A DNA stretch of 64,000 nt from positions 5,748,925-5,812,924 of the forward strand of contig CM046850.1 in the NCBI GenBank assembly GCA_025618425.1, given 5' to 3'. Below, piece after piece: positions 58,951 to 64,000 of this stretch. Every line of letters starts with the position of its first letter. Position 1 is the stretch's first letter. A program made the position numbers and the translations under genes. The notes under the pieces were generated by a model. It saw nothing but the letters and a program-made list of their open reading frames with translations. It did not search any database and had not been told where the DNA came from. This DNA is from Heliocidaris tuberculata (lineage: Eukaryota; Echinodermata; Echinoidea; Camarodonta; Echinometridae).

Positions 58951-60954
58951 CTGTGGTAGAACAGAAGGGGGAAGAATATTGGGAAATTAGTAAACATACA
59001 TGTATGTATGTACATGTACATGTATGTATACATTATACAGTGTAAGTCACAAAAAAGGGCTCCCAGATTCAACCCTAAATACAATGGCAATCAGTACATA
59101 TAAATTTAGTCAAGGAACCTCACATTGTAGCCCATGTTTTCTTTAATTTGATATCTTCAACACCAAAATCTGACCATGGACAGCTGAACAGTAGCATTTT
59201 TCCTAATTTATGTCAAATTTGCCTCTGCCCTAGTTTTGAATGACCTGGATAGATCAACCCACGATTTGGTTGAATGGTCTCCATTCCCTCTGATTGCACT
59301 CACACATAAGGAAATTAGCTCCTGAACACGAACCCCAAACTTGGGCAAAGGCAATTTTGACATATTTTCTAAAATTGGCCAGTGCTCTGCCGTCCATGAC
59401 CGCATTTTGGTTAGCAGCCTATCAAATAAAAGGACACATTATCAACTATCATACTGCTATAATATATTCCAGCAATTTCACTTGGTTTTTAAGACATACA
59501 TGTATAGGGCTTGAATACGAGTTTCCTTTTTATCGATCACACTGTACATAGGCCACACTGGCCAGAGGATGGGGTATCAATAGCCAATGATGGGAGATTG
59601 AATTTTAACCTGTTTCCTACAGGAACCATGTGGTACCTGTATTAAGTCTATGCGGGAATGAGAGAGTTCAGTAGTCAAAGGGTTAATATATTCTAGGCTC
59701 ATTCACATATACTGCAGTGAACCGCCGCAAAAAAACAAACAAAAAACAAGGCGGTTTTTGTGTATGGCTACAGTGCCCAAGTCTGCGCACATGTGTAACA
59801 GCACGATTCTACTGAATCAAAACAAGCAACGAATACAAACTTTTCATCTTTATTATAGCGATAGATATGCATTTGAAAAACGAGTTGAAATACTGAAAAA
59901 AGGTCTTATTTCAGACATTTTATGCACAGGCCTCAAAATGTTGTCTTTCTCGTCAAAACTTCCAAACTGCGTGTAAAAATGAATAAGTGTGCAGACATGG
60001 GCACCATTGTTTTTTCAATGTCAAAATGACACGGCCGCCGTTTCTTGTGAAATCTGCATACATGTAGTTCTTGCTCTGATTTTGATGAGATTGCACACTT
60101 ACTCTTTAGAATATCAGGAATAATATAAAATTAAGCATTAGTGGAATATTAAAGAAATTCTTGTTAAATTTTACGTCAAATCTTAGGTGTGCAGACATAG
60201 GGCTCCCCATCATACTACATGTAAATGAATGGCAAGCGGGATGCAGGGTATAGCAAAAGTGCTTGTTGTACGCGTTCTCACTTACGTGTACCTGTGTGTT
60301 ACAAGACACAGAAATGTGAAGTGCAGTAGGCTTATAAAAAAAAAAACCCTCTCAATTTCTTTCAAGGTGATTTACCGCAGCATAATTTTGAAAAATACTA
60401 TAGCCTTGAGCAGCTAGTGGGTCAAAAATTAGCCTGTGATTTTGTACAGACGTTGTGTGTCCGGACAGGTTGGTTATCCGCACAGGTCATTTTTAAACAG
60501 TAAATTGAACAAGTTTTCATGCAAACTGTCACAAATCTTTCACAGGATAGGCTGAAAATCATGTGAATTGCAAATATTCACTGATTATAGTGTTACCTGA
60601 TGCATATTTTCGTAAATTCTGACAGCAAAATTGACAGGCTAATTTTTGTTAAGTGTCCGGACGCACATCCCCCCATCCTACATACTTACAGGTTAAATGT
60701 GTGTGAAATTTAGTCATGGCATGGCTACATTATGAAATTATCAATGAAAATATCATACAGAAAATACATTGTACATATACATGTACCTACTGCTGTTACC
60801 AGAGAAGGTGTCTCAAAGACACTTAAGCTGAAAAATTCCCACTATTTCCCGAAACAGTTTCATCCTTCAAAAAACATTTGCCCAGATTATCCTTGCAGGC
60901 TAATCTTGATCCCAAAACAGTCTGAACCAATTCATCATCCATCACAGTCTGCAA
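58951..60954. other. Upstream unc80 intron, first part
   Basis: TACATGTA-rich run at 58995-59030 and one 80-bp MITE at 59605. No exon matching the UNC80 segment that should precede w1 was found. Confidence 0.5.
59605..59686. mobile_element. 82-bp MITE, TTAACCC family
   Basis: ttaacctgtttcctacagga to gttcagtagtcaaagggttaa-type end. Same family as 62623-62702. Confidence 0.75.
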
Positions 60955-61167
60955 TAATCCAGTTTGTAATCATACTTTGCGCATGTGCAGATAAAGGTCA
61001 TTTGTACCAAGTACAATTGACCTTTATACGCTGTCATTGTGTATGCACCACGATGCATGCACCAGTATGATTTTACTTGTTCAACAAGTACCTGTCCACC
61101 AAAACAAATGCGCGATTAGGGTCATTTCAGGACCATTTGTACCATGTATTAATTACAAACTGGCTTA
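60955..61167. mobile_element. TIR element (TAAGCCAGTTCGTAATTA), copy 2, inverted
   Basis: Runs from taatccagtttgtaatcata to aattacaaactggctta. It carries the same interior as 55521-55745 in the opposite orientation (gcacatgcgc, ggtcaattgtac, caaaacaaatgcg). Confidence 0.82.
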
Positions 61168-61212
61168 TGTGCTACATTTGTAGCACTACCCTACAGAAAA
61201 TGGGTCACTGTA

Positions 61213-61216
61213 CATT

Positions 61217-61255
<39 letters not shown>

Positions 61256-61948
61256 CCTGTCTTGTATAGCGCGTATCATAACATCCCTATGGGCTTCCAA
61301 AGGGTTTGGATATTATTACCCTGGCCTAAGCTCTGGCAGGGGTAATCAGCACACAGCTAGTGCATTTCAAGGAATAAATCCTGCTAGCTACCCATTTAAC
61401 ACCTGGGTGGAGTGCCAGGGGGGGCACTCGATTTTTTTTTCAGACGGGGGTGTGCCGCAGCCGCCCTTGAAATGGGGGTCTAAGGAATGGACTAGAAACA
61501 AAAAACATAGGGTCATTGGAATGGTGGATTATACCCAGCTGAGCGAGAAAGAAAAAAAGGTCTACGGAACTACGCACTATGGCACTGCACTTTGCGTGGG
61601 GATTCTACAGTGCATGCAAGTGAATAAACATACGTAAGCGAGAGCTAGGGAACGGGGCGCGCCGGGGAGACAAGCACTTATCTTGAGAACACGTGAGAAG
61701 GGTGAAAATGGCAGTTTATGGAAATTCGGGTATCTTGAGAACGGCGATTGGCCGTTGAAAAGGGGGGTCGTCAAAGCGGCACATACCCGTCTGTCCAAGA
61801 TGTTGAGTGCCCCCCCCCCCCCCGGGATGGAGAGTGGCAAACATGGATTAATATTTTGCCAAAAGATGTTAGTGCAGGGCTGAGATTCGAACCCTCAACC
61901 TTTGGATTGAATGTCAAGTGAATGAACCACTATACCACAACACCTCCA
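61213..61948 (-). mobile_element. tRNA-derived SINE with (TTA)n tail, split by a TIR element
   Basis: In minus sense: the head with TGGTATAGTGG (A-box-like) and GGTTCGAATCTC (B box) at 61882-61937, a body shared with 33229-33400 (ccacccaggtgttaaatg), then gatacgcgctatacaag and a (TTA)n tail at 61213-61254. The body is interrupted at 61415-61830. Excluding that insert the SINE is about 320 bp. Confidence 0.82.
61415..61830. mobile_element. 416-bp TIR element with poly-G/C ends inside a SINE
   Basis: Left ccagggggggcactcga then cagacgggggtgtgccgc; right gcggcacatacccgtctg then gagtgc and a C run ending cgggatgg. The inverted arms are about 70 bp. Flanks ggtggagtg and gatggagagtg hint at an 8-9 bp target duplication. 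The long plus-strand frame crossing this junction is not a gene. Confidence 0.8.
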
Positions 61949-62316
61949 TATGTACATGTACATGTAGTTTGGACATGATAATATGGTAAAACAAAGAGGT
62001 TAAGACACACACAAGTAATGCTAGTTACCATGGGTTAATGAAAGGCAACATACAATAAAGTTAAGTATAGAAATAGGGAGGGGAATGATTCTTATATGTT
62101 TGTTCCCGACATTTCATTTTTAAAAAATCTTTAACTCTGTTATCTTAATAAAGATATATATACACTGATTATTTCCTACGTTAGGGGGAATCCTATCAAT
62201 GCGGTTTATTTCGTCACAATAGAAATTCGACGTTACGGCGAAAGCGACCGTGCGTTAAGGCGAATGATAACAATAGGCTGAGATAAAAGGATTCCCCTAA
62301 ACGCTGGAATAAGAGT

Positions 62317-62327
62317 TTTATATATAC

Positions 62328-62363
<36 letters not shown>

Positions 62364-62364
62364 T
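62317..62364. repeat. (TA)n(TG)n microsatellite
   Basis: tatata then tgtgtg. A second (TA)n run lies at about 62459-62479. Confidence 0.95.
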
Positions 62365-62622
62365 GTGATATAGTTCCGAAAGCGTCTTCCAAAAATTTGT
62401 GGTTTTGTAAATAAACTGTTGTTGGAACTAAGCATGATATTTGTCCGGATTTTGTTCTTATATATATATATATATATACATAAGTGTAAGTGTCAGGAGA
62501 TAATATATACAATAGCTTAGGCAACTCCCGTGGTATTTATTTACATAAAAACCTACATAAGGTGAAGTCCTGGGCCTAAAAAGATTGACTGATAGGCCAA
62601 TCTGTGGTAAAGGAGAATTTTT

Positions 62623-62702
62623 TTAACCTACTGCCTACTGGAACCAAGTGGTCCCTGTATAAAGCCTATGGGACTGAGAGAATTCAGTAGTCAGTGGGTT
62701 AA
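62623..62702. mobile_element. 80-bp MITE, TTAACCC family
   Basis: ttaacctactgcctactgga to gtagtcagtgggttaa. Imperfect palindrome. Confidence 0.78.
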
Positions 62703-62736
62703 TTATTCTACATAACCACAGAGGGTGCCAAATTAC

Positions 62737-63156
62737 TTAACCCTTTCAAGACAATTGACCACATTTTGTGGTTTGGCTCATTAACTTTTGATTCAGAGCT
62801 CTAAAAAATTATACCAGATGCAGGAGTAGAAAGAGCAAACATTTCTGCACACACTGTGTCCATTTTTGTTGAATGATCATGCTACGCATGATGCCAGGAA
62901 TTTTAAAAAGGAGAATAAGCTTTAAAATCCTTAAATTGGCAACACACTGAAATGTCAAAATCATTGTTTTTTTTAAATCAAAATTGGCAGTTTTTCCAAC
63001 TTTACGACAAAATCTCTAACCATGTATATTGTTTTCAAAGATATTAAACTTTATTAGAACCATGTAGCACTAAAAGAAAAATATTATTGTTGCCAATTTG
63101 AAGAACAAAATGTGATCAATTTAGCCCTTAAACAATTCCTGTCCTGAAAGGGTTAA
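62737..63156. mobile_element. 420-bp TIR element, copy 2 (TTAACCCTTTC)
   Basis: Ends and interior closely match 9265-9683, same orientation (accacattttgtggtttgg, agaaagagcaaa, tgaaagggttaa). Confidence 0.8.
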
Positions 63157-63612
63157 AATGCCACAGGGTTTTGTTCGGTATGGAGAATTCATTTTCTTAT
63201 AAAATAACAAGGAAATCTATATCATGTATAACTCTTAGGGTGAAGTGAGTTTTTCTTGATTATATCAATAGTTTGGGAATTTACTAAAAATACTTTATCG
63301 CACACAAAAGGGAATTATTATACTATTCTTTTTGCCATAAATGCAAATTTAATCAAATTAATTCTAAACATATATCAACATTTAAAATCTGCTAATTCTC
63401 CCTAATGACAGTTCATGCTGATATACATTATAAATAAAAAGAAAATTCACCCCATTGTTGAATCTAGGAATATATATACATGTATATAATATAAAAAATA
63501 ATAACAGGAACACTTCTAATGCGCCGGTATCCATCATGGGTAGATGCTCATTTCGCAATGAAAGGAATATAGAAAATATAAAGAAAATTATGAGAAAAAG
63601 GATGAAGATAAC

Positions 63613-63710
63613 ATTTACAAAAACCAGGTTTTGAGTGAGGAGTTACTGAGAGAGGATAGATTATGAATGTCTTGTGGGAGTTTATTCCATAGGAATGGAC
63701 CGGCATATAG
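63613..63710 (-). mobile_element. LINE ORF2 C-terminal tail relic
   Basis: The minus-strand frame reads YAGPFLWNKLPQDIHNL and SNSSLKTWFL then stop, the pattern I know from the end of many LINE-encoded polymerase ORFs. Only the tail remains. Confidence 0.65.
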
Positions 63711-63827
63711 AAATGATCAATTGCCCTAAGAATTATGAGTTTGCGGTAAAGCAAGTAAATGTATGTTTCATAAAAAGATGATTTTCACTTTACATGTTTG
63801 CTCACAATTTTATTTAAAAAATCAAGT

Positions 63828-64000
63828 TTAAAGGAGAATGGAACCCTGGGGAAATATCCATTTAAATGAAAAGAGAGGATAGAGAGAAGCAATTTTTAAA
63901 AAGTTCCATCAAAATCGGTTATGAAATGAGAAAGTTATGAAAGTTTGAAAAGTCTCAATTTACTTTCTATGGCGATCCTCAAATTGGCAATGTTGCTTCA
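63828..64000. mobile_element. TTAAAGG foldback element, truncated by window edge
   Basis: Begins TTAAAGGAGAATGGAACCC and shares gaaagtttgaaaagtctc and gatcctcaaattggcaa with the 588-bp foldback at 13273-13860. Confidence 0.8.

Noticed and set aside
61077..61637. 186-residue open frame
   Set aside because: It runs across a MITE end, the (ATA)n tail of a SINE, and into a second TIR element, so it is a chance frame over unrelated repeats.
58951..64000. Search for the exon preceding w1
   Set aside because: I looked for the proline-rich block with PPW that precedes this region in human UNC80 and found no matching minus-strand frame. The exon is probably beyond the window.
1..64000. An intact transposase, restriction, secondary-metabolite or other novel multi-gene system
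   Set aside because: I checked both strands. Apart from unc80 only decayed reverse transcriptase pieces are coding-like. No operon or cluster is present.

Overview
The window is eukaryotic, AT-rich, intron-rich genomic DNA. Palindromic TACATGTA steps are very frequent, and the repeats are mostly short terminal-inverted-repeat (TIR) elements, tRNA-derived SINEs and decayed LINEs. With the protein similarity below, this suggests a marine deuterostome, most likely a sea urchin or another echinoderm. That is an inference from style; no species can be proven here.

One gene dominates. On the minus strand, 58950 down to 11172, I can join 34 coding exons into one continuous frame of 4,572 nt (1,523 codons plus TAG). 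Every junction is GT-AG and every phase agrees. The product is the C-terminal half of UNC80, the large HEAT/armadillo-like scaffold that, with UNC79, holds the sodium leak channel NALCN in place and active in neurons. The 5' half lies to the right, beyond 64000. The protein ends EDTHV, a class I PDZ-type tail like the DESHV I recall for human UNC80. Exon w26 has two extra degraded exon-like copies just downstream of it.

Layout. 1-11171: 3' flank and intergenic DNA with three LINE relics, a 16-bp minisatellite, foldbacks and a 420-bp TIR element; the unc80 3' UTR probably ends near 10740. 11172-21322: the disordered C-terminal tail exons, with a 588-bp foldback only 17 bp from a 5' splice site. 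21323-30882: an intron with a degenerate minisatellite and exon copies, then exon w26, then a 7.7-kb intron with nested TIR elements. 30883-51620: dense HEAT-region exons w3-w25 with MITEs in many introns. 51621-58950: exons w1 and w2 separated by a 5.5-kb AT-rich intron. 58951-64000: the intron upstream of w1, with a SINE split by a TIR element, further MITEs and a LINE tail.

I saw no rRNA, no intact tRNA gene, no CRISPR array and no intact transposase. No other host protein-coding gene can be supported. The noteworthy material is the exon triplication, the splice-site-adjacent foldback, and several TIR element families whose nested insertions give a relative chronology.
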